This document shows, one piece after another, positions 1-12,910 of a DNA stretch of 64,000 nt. Location of the stretch: the NCBI GenBank assembly GCA_965153455.1, contig OZ234497.1, positions 9,052,001 to 9,116,000 on the forward strand, in the 5' to 3' direction. How positions within the stretch are numbered: the first letter of the stretch is position 1; the number at the start of each line of letters is the position of its first letter. Made by a program: the position numbers and the translations under genes. The notes under the pieces are model-generated. The model saw only the letters and a program-made list of their open reading frames with translations. It ran no database searches and was not told where the DNA came from. The DNA comes from Sphagnum compactum (taxonomy: Eukaryota > Bryophyta > Sphagnopsida > Sphagnales).

Positions 1-79
1 TATATATGAAAAGGTTTCTGCTTGAAATTGTCACTTGAAACTGCCATCCAAAAAATATTGCTTATGAAACCTAAAGTTG

Positions 80-287
80 TAATACCTAATTTTCTGTTTC
101 AAATCTAAAGTTCAAGTTATAAATTAGGCTTATAACCAAGGTAATTTTCTTAAAATATTATAATTTCTAATTTTAAATTATAATACCCAATTTTTTGTTT
201 CAAATATAAAGTTATAAATTAGGCTTATAAACAAGGTAATTTTCTAATTTTAAATTATAATACCTAATTTTCTGTTTCAAATCTGCT
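80..287. repeat. Tandem repeat, AT-rich, about 2.3 copies
   Basis: A unit beginning TAATACCTAATTTTCTGTTT recurs at about 80, 181 and 258. The first copy is about 101 bp, the second about 77 bp because of an internal deletion, and the third is cut off after about 30 bp. The shared core includes ATAAATTAGGCTTATAA. The rest of positions 1-556 shows no coding signal; it is the upstream flank of the scramblase gene. Confidence 0.8.
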
Positions 288-556
288 GAACTGTGGGCTG
301 AAGAAACCTGTTGATTTATTCATTCATCCATAATCGAATGAGAAATTATGACAATACCTAACGCCGCGGATGTTTGAGGAACTCCATGCGTGGATGAATG
401 AATAAATCAAAATTATTGGAAGGGAGATTCCGTCCCGTGGATGAAATCTGCTTCCGCTGTGTAGGAGACAAGTGCGCGCGCGCATGCATTTGTTTTGTTG
501 TTGCGTTTCTCTCGCGGTTTCTTCCATCGCTCGTGAGCTCCGATTCTGCGTCGACC

Positions 557-856
557 ATGGCGGCACGCGCGTTCTGTTCACGGATTCGTACTCGTAGTTA
601 TGCTTACTTCATGGTACAGACCTTACACCTTTATCGGTTGAGCAAACCGAGAAGAAAGTTTTCTTTCGTTTGTCGATGACGATAATGAGGCTCTTCACTT
701 TCTTCACTTTTGTCTTTTCGTCGGTTTCTGGTGTTAAGTGTAAGGATGGCTGATTTTTTTTTATTGCAATTGATGCGCTGTTGAAAAGATCGGAATCGTC
801 TGAGATAGGTTTTCAAGTAGGAAGGAGTTACGTAATTCGTGGTGAAGGAACAAATG

Positions 857-904
<48 letters not shown>

Positions 905-3900
905 GGCTGTGGCTCTCGTAAAGCACGGAATTCAGACACGGCGTCTGTCTATCCGTCGCGCTCCATCAATTTCATAATGCCTCTAGATGCGCTTTAGGAC
1001 GTTTCATAGCTGTCGCAATCCTTGTAGGCTTTAGGAAAGTGTTTTCTTGTTCTCGACGATGTTTCCATACAAACTAACCTTGTCGGACAAAGTATCATGT
1101 TTAGGTTTTGGTAAATCGGATGCCAGTCGTAGGTCTCAGTTTGGAATTGTAATTACTGTCCTGCATCAGTCGGTATCCTGTGCTGCTCGAAGAGCTGGAT
1201 GATTGCTTGAGCTACGACTTCCCAGAAACGGCTTGTATATCAGTATATCAGTATGAACAGGATTATCTAAGCTCTTGCAATCATTGTTATGAATGATCAA
1301 CAATAATGCTTTTTCAGATGGCTGAGTAGTAGAATTGTGGTGGCATGAATGAATTGACTCTGATGTCTGCAGGGGGAGCTGGAACAGGGTCAAGGAGGTC
1401 TTAGAAGGCAATTCCTCTGTCAAACTGAAAATGGTCTTGAGGCAGCCACGTCCTGTGCACTAGAAGGTTTAGGGCTTAACTGCAAAATTGTTGGATCTGT
1501 TGACAACAAGACTGTAGTATCACATCCGATAGATGTTAAAGCTCATACATTGCATGAAGTGCAAGGTCCAGTTACAAAAAGAAATCTAGCAACAACAGGA
1601 AGTTCAACTGTATACAGTGGTGAGAATCTGGGATGTAGTCCATTTCTTGTCCATGAAACAAGAAAAAGAAACAGATTGTGGATCTCAAACTTGCCAGATT
1701 CAGGGGAGAGAATTTGTTTTGGATCCACATTGAGTAACCCATGTGTGATACAACAATGTCTTGTGGATCAAAAATGGCGAGGAGCAAGACAAATATGCTT
1801 GCTTCCACATGCTCATCTGTCAAGTGGAGCTTCTAGTATCACTCGAGTGCAGTCACGCTTGTATGCAGGTAATCCAGCATTGAGCTCCATACAGTCCCAG
1901 TCTTCTTCAAGGGAACACCTCACAGACTCTGCTGTGCCAAATTCCCTCATAGAGGTAAATGCCCTTTTCATTGGTCCTGTCTTCTGATACAAGACATGCA
2001 GAATCACTTGTCTGGCAAGGAAATTGTTACAGTGTGCTGAGCAGTAGATTGTGAGGGTTTAATTGATCTCAGCCTGTGCTCTTGGAGGCAGAATTTCTTA
2101 GTTTTGAGTCTGGGAACTCTACACCTTGTAGGTGATCTTGGATCTAGAGTTCAAATTATACTTTCATTTGTCCTTCAGAATCATGTACGTGCCTTCAATT
2201 TAGGTCCCTTACTAGAGCACCCCCTGGCACAATGTGAATATCAAGTTACAGAAGATGGACAAAGTTTCAATTGCAACATGTGCATTTTTCCAAGAAATGT
2301 ACAAGGCGAAACCTTGTTTGGAGATGGTGTAAGTCTCCAGTGCATTTCAAGCTGCAGAATTATTGAACAAATAGCATTCTTACAGGCACCTAGGAGTGAT
2401 GCAACAGATTCAAAAAAGCATAAGTGGCTTCTTGTGAGGAAAAGTAACAGAATGCAAGTGTCCAATTTGAGGTGCTTATTTAAGATGCTATGAATTGCGG
2501 TGGACAGGAAAAGCTTTCTCCTGTGCTGGCAAGGCCAGACTTGTTGATATCCCGCAATGTGGAGTGGGCAAATCTTGCATTTGGCTTCGAGCAGGTGGAT
2601 GTTTGTTGAATCTTTGAGCTTACCTTTCAGCACTTTTTAGAGTGAAATTTGCTTCATGACACTTCAGGCAAATAGTAGGGAGTGAGTTGCACTGACTAGA
2701 GTGTTGGGTCTCTATGGGCCATCTCTCCATCAATTGTTGCTTTCTCTCAACCTCTGCATGCGCATGACAGCATGCCATGGGTTTGAGTAGTCACATGTAT
2801 TATTGTAGATGAGGTAATCTAAACTCTCAGGGGTCAAATTGTGTTATATATTTGTTCCTTGTCCCATGTGCACTTTGCAGCAAAACAGATACGTCATTAT
2901 GGATCCACGCCAGCCACAAGCTGTGAGTGAAATTCCTTTCTTTCTGGTGACATGATTGTAAAAGTGCCCTAGTTTTGGGTGCCCGACTGTAACCTTTCTC
3001 TATGTTGTGATTAAGAGGACTATATATAATGTTATCTATATTTTGCAGTGGTGGCACTTCAGGAGTCTGCTTAATCATGACCCTTTTATCACCTTTCTCA
3101 GCACAAGCACTTGAGAAGTACTTGCAGGCCATAAATAGCTTTTTATGTGTTCATCCAAGGCATTGTGAACTGGGAATTTTCTTGTGTGTGGGGGTACAAC
3201 AATTCTGTAAATGAGGCCTATTGCCAAGGCAATGTGTGGGGAACTAGTGATCCATGTACAGTAAGCTACAATCGTGTGCTGGATGTTGCAAAACAGCTGA
3301 TCTAGCACATATCCGCTTTGTGATGTCAGCCTGTTGGTTTTATAGTTGAAGACAGCAACATTCTCCTACGACAGGTTAGTTGGCTGCTCTTCATAATATT
3401 GTTATACCATTATATTGTTGATACCTGATGCAGTACATTTTGACTTATTTCAACTTATTGTCAGCCCTCATGGTGAAGATTGATCTGGCTATTCACCACA
3501 GTGGCACAAGAGTCCAAGGCCTCTTCAGAATCCTGAGCAAAATATTGCCTTATCTAATATTTGAAGAAGTTGGCCATTAGCATCTGTGCTGATTATTTCG
3601 TGAGTTCATGATGTGTGCTTTTAAAAGGAAAAGATTTTGACCTTACTAGAGTATTCATTCAGTAAACCTCACTTAACACAAGAAAGCTTCTGTGGTAATT
3701 GCAGTTTATGCGAACAAGGAGACCATTTACTGCATCTGTAATGGATGCAGTGGGTAATGAAATTTTTCGAGTGAGATTCCATGCCCTCACAAATAAATGT
3801 TTGCATTTTATCAAGCAGCAAAACCTCTTTTTTTGCACACTGAGTTGTAACCTGTCGCACAACTGGGGAACTGTCGTAAATCTAGTTACCTCATACACTT

Positions 3901-6480
3901 ATTGGGCTGTCCGGTTTGCTGTGCATGGTGATGTGTTCCTACTTTTTTCTATTGTTTCCAGGTACGGAGACCAATGTTTCTCATCAACAGCTCAATCTAC
4001 ATTGAAGTTGATGGTGAAGTATGTTTACTACCAATTGTGCCATACTTATGCAAAATGTTTTGGTTGTACAGACTCAGTGATAATAATAATTGCACAGCCT
4101 TTTTGAGACTGGTTCCTTCAATCTGTCCATAGAATGGAGTTTGGCCTTATCCTTCTGTGATGCACTATTTGGACATTATAGGTGGACTCAAAACTTATCT
4201 TCTACGTAGGTTGTAGGTGAATGCCACAGGAGGTGGCATCTCTGGAGGCGCAATTATGATTTATACTTGGGGTATTCTCTTCACCCCATCTAAATTAAGT
4301 GGTATTATTTAACATCAGGATTTTTATCAAAAATCTTCGTTGACTTTGACCTGTTGATCAGTCAGCAAGGGCACAAAACAGTATGTGATGAAAGCATGCT
4401 TCTGATCCAGCATCATGAGATGAGGGGAATCATCAGAATTCTGTAGTTGATGCCTACAGCTTTCAGTTTAATGCATGCTTGATGAAGCAATTTCATCAAG
4501 CACTTGGATTGAAAGTTGCTCCAATTCTGTTGGGTGTATTGAGGACCTGAAGCCTCTCTGTTGTTGTGAAAAGTGATGATTGTTGAGGATTTATTTTGAG
4601 TCCCATGAAACCTTAGCCACTTTTTAAGATGATTGGAGCTATGCACTGATCCAAAATTGCATTGTGAGTAGCAAGACACAGTTTGCAGCAGTGGAGAACC
4701 CAGGGTTCTGGCACTGGACTTTTACTTTAAGGGATCAAAATCAAGGAGTCTTGACTGAAATTGACCGAAACTGGCGAGGTTTTGGCTATGAGGTACTTTG
4801 ACAAGAATCTCAAGCTCTTTGAGTGTAAAATATGTACATTTGTTTGAACTGAGAATTCAAAGATCACTAGTTTGACATGGTCATGAAGGTTGTCAGATTT
4901 TTTAGCAGCTTTGGATGTATATGAAAGAATGGAACCTAGTTTGGGCCCAACATACTTGGCCTATTTTTGAAGCTTTATCTAGATTAGCATGTATTTACTT
5001 GATTAGGAGCGCACTTGCAACTTGAGACTCTTGTGGAATATTTTCTGGGACAAGAGAGGTTGTCAATAAGACAAATCTGCTTCCAGATTGACAATCGTTT
5101 TGGTGGAACTTGGGGACCAGTTTTTGACAGATGCTGGACAATATGTGATCCGGTTTGGGGATATGTTGCCAAAGGGCATTCACCCTGCCTCACCAGTTTT
5201 GAATGAGGATGTGCAAAACCGAAAGCCTTTACTGTCATCAACACAAGGACAGTCAGGTGCTCAAGAGATGCAGCAGTTGCAGGCAGCTGCTGCAGAGGTG
5301 AGTCCCCACATTCTTCTGGGTGAGCCAACTCTTAATGGGAATGGCTTCTGCCCCCTGCAAAATAGTGCTGCACTACATCATCCAGCTTTTGTCAGTGAAT
5401 TTTGGGGCTTCAGCTTCCCAGACGTGTACAAGAGTTGTCCCCTTACTACCATGCAATGCAATAGGAGATAGGTTCCTGAATGCAGTATACAGTGGCTCAA
5501 ATTTTCATATTTGACATGTGTCTTCCAAGTCAGTGCATGACCATTTGAGGCTTTGGGAACCACTGTTGGATTTTACATTACCAGATTTTCTGTGCTTTGA
5601 ATTGGTGGCAGGCTGAGGAGTTAGTAGTTTCACGTCCCTTGAATTTGGTAGAGAGAGCAGTTGCTTTAGCCTTGGCTGTGTCCCTTGACAATGACTATTT
5701 CTCCAGACACAGTCAACCTGGGTAACCCCTTGTCCCTTTTTGGATGGCCTTCCTTTACTGCCTGTAACCTTAACAACCTTGTAGTGTCTTGAGCAATTCA
5801 AGATCTTTTGACATGAAATAACTGATGGTTTTGAGAAGTACACAGTTGCATTCAGACCCTGTGCTGTTAATTTTTGTGAAACTATGTTCTGTCTTCTCTA
5901 CTGTGGTTGAAGCTTATTGAAAATAAAAATCCTATACGACAGCCACAAAGGTGTCTGCAAACTAAACCTAGTATGCAAATTCTGTGGCCAGAGCTGTCTG
6001 TGACTCATGTGCAGTGGGGATTCATTCTATAGGGTGGGCTTCCCAATGCCAATCCCATTTTTCGGAAGTGAAGCAACATCTGAGGATCCCACTACGTCCA
6101 CTAGCCAGTCTGAATCAGCCAGCACACCACATGCAGGTAACTATTTCATGTCTGTGAAATATGTTTGCGAGTGATTCAACTGACTTTCAGTAGCGAACTT
6201 CAAAATAGGTACAATGTTGATGGAGTTGCTATCTGGATCCTTTTTGCTAGGTTATGGAGGTGAGTTTGGGAGATCCAGTGAAGATGAATATAGGACAGGG
6301 GAGACAGCCAGTTCCTCCTCTGTGAACAATGGTGAGGCTATTTCTGAGGAGGATCCTTACTTTGGTATGTTTGATGATCAAAGTCCAGGAGAGCCAAACA
6401 GTGACTTCTTGTTTGATGATCCAGAGCCACCTGCTGAAACATCAGGTGGTGACTGGGGATTTGGTGATTGGGAAGAATAA
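557..6480 (+). CDS. AIM25-type phospholipid scramblase family protein, probably mitochondrial
   Basis: Thirteen exons join in phase: 557-613, 1373-1954, 2179-2328, 2386-2433, 2508-2594, 2881-2922, 3330-3374, 3705-3770, 3962-4018, 4210-4271, 4672-4792, 5121-5297, 5612-5721, 6033-6136 and 6251-6480 (15 listed because two small ones, at 2179 and 2386, are the least certain; 13 are firm). The product is 645 aa. It matches plant scramblase-related/AIM25 proteins: LISRNVEWANLAFGFEQ, RTRRPFTASVMDAVGNE, RRWHLWRRNYDLYLG, VENPGFWHWTF, DRNWRGFGYE, FLTDAGQYVIRFG and ALAVSLDNDYFSRH appear in family order, roughly residues 285-535. The Arg-rich start (MAARAFCSRIRTRS) looks like a mitochondrial presequence. 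Residues 20-213, from one exon, match nothing I know. The tail is acidic and ends GDWGFGDWEE. Scramblases move phospholipids between leaflets; activity here is inferred from family only. An AATAAA lies 66 bases past the stop. The start is the first ATG in frame with the exon 1 donor. Confidence 0.9.
860..899. repeat. (TC)20 microsatellite in scramblase intron 1
   Basis: An uninterrupted run of TC dinucleotides, 40 bases long. It lies in the first intron (614-1372), a common place for pyrimidine-rich repeats near plant promoters. No function can be assigned. Confidence 0.95.
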
Positions 6481-6899
6481 CTGATATAAGGGAAAGGAGT
6501 AGATGGAGGCACAGGAAAATCAAAGGTTGTTTGAGAGTATGGGGAAATAAATTGCGGAGGAACAGGTTGAAGCTAGAAAGGAAGCCAAATAAGATGTGTC
6601 CATAAATTTCCAATGAGCAATTGAGATATACTTCAACAAGAGCTCTTAGACTAGTTCACTGTTTCACATACCAGGTACACAGATAACAGTTAAATGTTTC
6701 ACCCCTTCCTGTCCGAGTGAGATGTAGTTTGTCAAATATGTATGTTAGAAACAGTTTCATCTCATCTGTACGGTCTATCATCACCCATATTTCTTTATGG
6801 GAAGTAGACTTCTCCTCTTATTGGACTAACAAACCATCAGATAGAGTTTGCTATTTCATATTATGATATCTTGGTGTCCATCCTCTCTTTTCTGGGTGT

Positions 6900-8110
6900 T
6901 GATTGGAGTCTACTCCAAGAGGCCCTCACACCTCTCCACCACGATCAGAGTGACTTGGAGTGGTGACAAGTGCCTGCATGGCACGATTCCAGCTGCCTTG
7001 CCTTGTTTTGCCTCCGAGGCAATATGGCATTTCGTGGTCTCCCAACGTTCTAGTGCACAGTCATCAGGCCTACCTACCCATGACTCAATCAAAAGCTTCA
7101 GGGCGTGCCTTTTGTTCTTCAACTACACATTGACTTGTGCTTTGAATTCCCAGAATGACAAATCATACTTGACATACTCTCAGTTCTCATCTAATCTACT
7201 TTTCACCAAATTCGTTGATACACGGGGCTGCGAATTAATGTTGTCTATGCTTGGATCTAGAATGCCACAATATCCTTGCAACATGTTAACCCAAATGTTG
7301 CAATGGGCGGGTTTTGGCTTTCTAGAATAATCACATGTCACAAAGAAAAAGGCTTCTACCCATTAGCCATCCTGATGATAGCTTGCATGCATGCTTCATT
7401 GATCTATTGCCCTTTGATGATAGCTTGCCTGTATGCTTCATTGATCATTGCCCTTTAATAGTCAATACCTCGTGATCCGCCCTCATTTCAAATTCAGCCT
7501 TTTTATTGGCTGCTATGTCTTTTTTGGATCAAAATATGATTATGCTCCTATGATTGTAGCTGGTTGGGGCATTGAACTCCCTGCCACATGTCCATGTTGT
7601 GCTCCTTGTCGTCCCATTTGGGCTGCGCCTAGTGATGCTAGGGTTTACAATGCTAGCATAACTTGGATTTGTTGCAATGGATTCCATTGCCCCATCATGT
7701 TGATGGTTGGAAACCTGCCCGACCCTCCTTGCAATCTAGCACACAAACTCACCAAGTTGCTAAATAATACATTGTTAATTAAACTAGGCACCTGACTAAC
7801 TTGAAGTTCAACATTCACAATAGGACCACATTGCAAGTAATTCATGTCATGGGCCCCTTGAGAATTTACACCACTAGAAAGAATTGTAGGGGGGCTACAT
7901 TAGGCATGGCACTAGAAACAAATGCAGGGCTATATTAGGCATTGAGACACCTGGTTTACTAGTCTTAATAATTGCCACCACTTGCACTTTACTATGAGTT
8001 GTGGTAGCATCATCTCCCAAGTTCTGACTCATCATAGCCGAAAGATTCTTGCCCATCAACTTGGTCTGTTTCAAAGTTAGTGAGGACATTGTTCCAATTA
8101 GGATCAACAT
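6900..8110 (-). other. Decayed coding-like stretch, unidentified
   Basis: Several minus-strand open stretches (about 8110-7895, 7845-7645 and 7122-6910) follow each other with stops and frame changes between them. Their amino-acid content looks less random than the surrounding AT-rich DNA, and the base composition is higher in GC. This fits an old retroelement or gene remnant, but I recognise no domain. The remainder of 6481-9141 shows nothing I can support. Confidence 0.25.
7374..7456. repeat. Short tandem duplication, 42-bp period
   Basis: GATGATAGCTTGC followed by a TGCTTCATTGATC stretch occurs twice in a row, at 7374 and 7416, with few mismatches. Confidence 0.8.
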
Positions 8111-9663
8111 TATCTAGGGCTATGATGTTTGCTTTGTTGGCAATTGGTTTTGACATGTTCTTGGGAAGGGTTTGATGCTCTCATTATCCACATGTACAAC
8201 TCCTTGGAAGTTCGCCTTTCTGCAAATATGTGAAACATGAACCACATGCCCAATTTATCCCAAACAAACAAGTTATGTATCTATAACCAAGAAAGGTTCA
8301 ATGTGAATGCCTTTATGAAGAACTTTCAACAATACATATGATTGCAATAATACATTGTCCTCACTATGAAAGATAGGAAAGCAAGAAATAAACTCACCAC
8401 ACAAGTAATGTACCTTTAGCCATTATCATCAAGGGTGATTAGGTCAATTAACTTAAATGTTGTTATAGTAACCTTGCAAATACTATGACTTATCACTAAA
8501 TATAGTCAGCAAGTTGTGACAACATCCAACACTTCATCGAATAAGGTAGAATGTTGACAAGTTATTAATGAGGTTCAACAATAATTCATCCAATTCCCAA
8601 TAATTGTATGTGATATCTAAAACCCCAATTGATCACCGTCAATTTCAACTGACATTGGCACTCCTAGTTACGTAGGGGGGTCTATGCATACTAAAGGAAG
8701 TCAATGCAAAATTAAGAGGAATAAAATAATAAACAAACCATAAATAAATCAAAACGCATCTCCCTTGAGCAAAACAAACCTTTGATGTTCAAAATAGACC
8801 TTCAAATCACACTTATCAACCTATAATCAACAAATCACACATCTTTTTAACTTTGCAACAACTCTTGGGGATTTAAAATTGTTTTCAAGCCCTCAATGTA
8901 CACCTTTTCATTCCTTTCTCCAAGTATGTAGCATTTCCACAACCTCTCTGAGTGTTTGAACAACTTATTGCAAACCTTCTCTCACCTCTCTCTGCAACTT
9001 AAAAACACAAATGGGAGGTTTACATGTTCTTCTCAAGTCCATTAAACATACCTTCTCATATCATTATCTAACTCTAGAACACAAAGGGGAGGGTTATAAA
9101 TGTGGACATGCCCAAGATCTCACCTCTTTCCATTGTTAAAACACTAGTACAAAACCCCATTTTTCCAATTACATTTCCAATTCCTTTTCAATTATAGTTT
9201 TTAGTTGAAAAACAAACTTAGTTTAAAAATATTATTTGCAACTGAAATCTATTATTTGCAATTGAAAATCGACAAGTACAAGTTGGAAAGCGACATTCCA
9301 ATTGAAAACGTTAGTCATGTGTCAACATTACATAAATCGCCATTCAAACCATTTTAGTTGTGAATGACATCAACTATTATAGTTGAAAATCATTTTCAAC
9401 TTGAACAATAAGGTTGGTGAATTTCATTTAGTGACATTTCATGATGTCATCAATTTTGTATTTCAATATTAAAATAAAAATTAAATTTATATGAATCGTT
9501 TAATTTAAAAAGGGAGGATATTTTGACATTGGATTAAAGAGACAGTGACACATGGCAGTGATCAACTATTTTAAAATTAAATATTGCTGGGAAATAACAT
9601 TAATTTAGATCACTCATCTTGCATCCAATAGGATTGTGACTCGTGGACATAAACTTTATATTT

Positions 9664-11269
9664 TAGTAGGCCTAGGTACCTATTTGATTAAATCTAGGTA
9701 CCTATGTAAGTAGGTAGGTAAAATATTTGCCAACCTACCTAAAATTAGCTAAGTAGGTAGCTAAACTACCTACCCATTGAAACTTATTTATTAAATAAAC
9801 TAATTTTGGACAATCATTTTTTTTTTTAGTTTAGTTTTTAGAGTCAGACCATTTTGATTGGCTCAACTCAAGTACCATTGGTTTTATAAAAATGGTTGGT
9901 GCATCTAGTTATATAGTTTGCAAACTTGAAACATGTGATAAAAAATATGGGACAAACATTTTAGTTACATCTTAGTTGCAACTACTAGGATAAACATGTT
10001 GATATCTTAAGGACAAAGATTTATAAATCTTTGTACATTTCTTTGTTGTTTTTGGAACTCAAAAGCATTTTGTAACCCTTCATTTGGCCCATCTTATGCA
10101 ACAAACATCGTTCAAATCAATGAAAGAATGAACAAGATATGCCTTTTCCAAATGAAGGGGGTCATGTCATGATGTGGGTTGGCACATGTGAACCAGTTTG
10201 CATTCTAGAGCTTAAAATCTTTGGGCATCAATATATTATCTTTGGCCTTCAAAAACATTTTGTAAAGTTTAAGATGGCACATCCAATGCAACAAAAATCA
10301 CTCAAGTTGATGAAAAATGAATAAGATATGCCTTCTCTAAGTGAAGGGGGTCGTTGGCATGATGCGGGTTGGCACATATGACCAATTTGTGTTCTAGAAC
10401 TTAAGATCTTTGGACGTCACTCTATAGTCTTTGCATTTCAAACAGGTTTTGTAAAACTTCAGATGGTGTATCCAATGTAAAAAAAATTGTTCTAATCAAT
10501 GAAGGAATGAACAAGATATGTCTTTTTTAAATGAAAGGGGTCACATGTATGATGTGGGTTGGCACATATGAACTTAAGATCTTTGAACGTCACTTTATTG
10601 TCTTTGCACTTCAAAAAGGTTTTGTAAAGCTTCAAATGGTGCTTCCATAGTTTTTTTAATTGTTCAAAACAAACAATTTTCACTTGGTTCACATATGGTT
10701 ATGAAATGTTTTCCAAAATATACAAGAAACTTCAGAAATATGGTAAAGGTTTGGTAATAGGCGTGTTTACTCTACCCATTAGTTATGTTATATTAACCTA
10801 ATCACCTACTAGATATACTAAATATTAAACATAGAAATATCTAATAAATAAATAAAATTATTATCACCATTATTAAATAATAATAATAATAATAATTACT
10901 ACTAATATTGATATTTTATTTTATTTTATTTTGTTGGATATTAACTATAAATGTATTAATTAAAATTTTCAAGTAATATTATTGAAAATGAATTATAATT
11001 TATACATAATAATAATATATACCTATGTTATACTAATTTAGGTGAGATATAATAACATATATCTATAAATATACAGTAAATAGGTACCTATTAACTAACT
11101 AAAAGTTAAACCTACCTAGTTAATAGCTACCTATTAACTACCTATTAAAGACCTAGCTACTTAGTGCTTTAAGTACACACTAATTAAGTACCTACTACTA
11201 ATTAAGTAAGTAACTAGTTAGGTATCTACTTACTAGTAATTAATAGGTATTTTATGTAGGTATGACCTA
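9664..11269. mobile_element. Probable hAT-like non-autonomous element nested in the CACTA element
   Basis: An identical 8-bp sequence, TTATATTT, lies immediately outside both ends (9656-9663 and 11270-11277), the target-site length of hAT elements. The inferred ends are TAG...CTA. Near both ends the sequence is packed with TAGGTACCTA/TAGGTAGGTA-type motifs (9664-9780 and 11030-11265), which could act as subterminal repeats. The terminal inverted repeat itself is weak beyond the first bases, so the class is an inference. No transposase frame was found. Confidence 0.5.
10020..10690. repeat. Tandem repeat, ~189-bp period, about 3.5 copies
   Basis: The sequence GAATGAACAAGATATG recurs at about 10125, 10315 (as AATGAATAAGATATG) and 10503. 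Each time it is followed by a GGGGGTC... block, GTGGGTTGGCACAT, CTTAAGATCTTTGG, a CTTTG stretch, and TTTTGTAAA. The last copy has lost about 17 bp after GGCACATATGA. A partial copy precedes the first. The array sits in the middle of the nested hAT-like element. Confidence 0.85.
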
Positions 11270-11660
11270 TTATATTTACAAATAGTTCATATAGTTGAAA
11301 GATAGTTGCAACAAAATTGCAACTAATACATTAGTCTGAAATTACATTTCATCTGTATGATTGGCATTTATCATTCATGCCTATGTTTGTGACTAACCTA
11401 AATAGTTGGACATTGGACTTATCTTGGGATGTCATCATTCTCCTAGTCAAAACTTCAACTATAATTCAATTATAACACCTATGGATACTAAAAATATCCA
11501 TGATTATCCCTTTAGTTGAGACTTGGTTCAATTGTATACTAAAATAGTTGACATTTCAACTTGTTTGGTAAGACTGAATTATTTAATTAAATAATAAAAA
11601 ATTGCAATTAAGACATAGTTGAAAATATTATGGTTGAAAAAGGGGGGTTTTTCATTAGTG

Positions 11661-12224
11661 GAAATATAATTTGTTTATAATGGACCCAAAGTTGATACAT
11701 TCATCAAAAGGATGAATAATATTCACATTGTTGTAATAGTTAAGTTAGGTGGATTGGTCGTGGCTAAGGTTTAAAAATAACAATTACATTAAGGTTAGGT
11801 GGCGGCTATTAGGGTTAAACTGCAACTAGGTTAGGGTTAAATGGCGGCTACATTAGGGTTAGGAGACAACATGGAATGGTTTTGAATGGTTCTTCATTTT
11901 CTTCTATCAAGTTTTTCAATGCACACAAAAACTTTGAAGGTTGGAATTAATTTGCCACAAGTTATGGTTTTATGATTTGAGTTTGCGACACATTCAAATG
12001 TTTGGGGAATGTAAGTGAAAGGTTGAAGAAAGTTTTTCAAGTGTTTGAAGGTTTTATTGTTGATGTTTTGTTTTGTCACATATACCAACAAAGCAAGAGA
12101 GATATGAAGTGAGATCTTCAAACATTAGGAAGTTTTCAAGTTCAAATTTTCTCACTTGCAACTTCATTTTAAGTAAAAAAACATAGAATGTTTGTCTTAG
12201 CATTTGTGTTGAACAAAATGTCCT
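11661..12224. other. Intergenic stretch with short GGTTAGG/GGCGGCTA repeats
   Basis: Between about 11,750 and 11,870 the motif AGGTTAGGTGGCGGCTA recurs with variation four times. The rest of the interval holds no gene that I can support. Confidence 0.5.
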
Positions 12225-12910
12225 TTTCCCAAATGGAGTCTTTGAAAGTTGTGGAGAAGTTTGATGGTGGTATTTATCACCTTTGCATGGGTTTCCAAGC
12301 ATGGGTTTTGGAAGTTTATCGATGGTAGTTCAACAATTTCAAATGATGAAAATGAAATGGTGGACTACAATGAAAAGGTGACCAAAGCATTTACATTACT
12401 TTGTGAATATCTCACGGATGCACAACTTGCACACATTCAATATTGTGAAAATGTCAAGAGTGTTTGGGAAACATTTTGCGTTGTTAGGAAGTGAAGCCCA
12501 ACGGAAACAAGTTTTCTTTCAAAGGAAGTTCTTCAACATCAAAATGTAAGAAGGGGAGGACTTGCTTGTGCACATCAACATGGTGAAGGCACTAGTGGAT
12601 CAATTATGTTCCATTAAGGTAAAGATTGAGGACAAAGACGTGTACATGCTACTTCTCATGAACCTTCCTTCATCTTTTGATAATTTGGTGGAAAGGTGTT
12701 GGTGGAAAACAAAATCAACATGAAGATTAAAATATTGTAATCCAACAATGGAGAAAAGTTCGTGTCCAAAAAGTTTGATGCATTTTTGGGTGAATGTGGA
12801 ATCCAACAACAAACAAGTGTGTCATATTCACCACAATAAAATGGAGTTATTAAAAGGACCAATACAATAATCATGGAATGTGTTAGGAACACGATTCATG
12901 AAGGATGTTG
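12225..12910 (+). pseudogene. Ty1/Copia retrotransposon fragment (gag joined to integrase core)
   Basis: The first part resembles Copia gag in broken frames: ESLKVVEKFDGG at about 12238, then KAFTLLCEYLTDAQLAHIQ, VKSVWETF, KVFFQRKFFNIKM-like text, and LLVHINMVKALVDQLCSIK followed by LLLMNLPSSFDNLVE to about 12690. At 12737-12905 the text becomes an integrase core: SNNGEKFVSKKFDAFLGECG, QTSVSYSPQ-stop-NGVIKRTN and IIMECVRN. In intact Copia integrases the first motif is SDNGGEF and the last NGVAERKN; the catalytic Asp and Glu are both lost here. Zinc knuckle, protease and the first integrase part are missing, so a large internal deletion joins gag to integrase. Stops and frameshifts are frequent. 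No LTRs were recognised. The copy cannot function. Confidence 0.8.

Larger units (their letters stand above)
9142..11660. mobile_element. CACTA-type (En/Spm-like) non-autonomous DNA transposon
   Basis: The left end reads CACTAGTACAAAACCCCATT. The reverse complement of the right end reads CACTAATGAAAAACCCCCCT. This is the classic CACTA terminus with matching inverted repeats of about 28 bp. Short motifs of the type AGTTGAAA or its complement recur through the outer ~350 bp on both sides, as expected for subterminal transposase-binding repeats of this superfamily. The flanking triplets are AAA on the left and GAA on the right, so the expected 3-bp target duplication is imperfect. No transposase reading frame is present. 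The middle is occupied by a second element (9664-11269). Confidence 0.75.

Noticed and set aside
4272-4671. A microexon in the scramblase intron (GGCACAAAACA at ~4370)
   Set aside because: It was considered to fix a phase problem, but an acceptor at 4671 gives LGKTQFAAVEN in frame without it.
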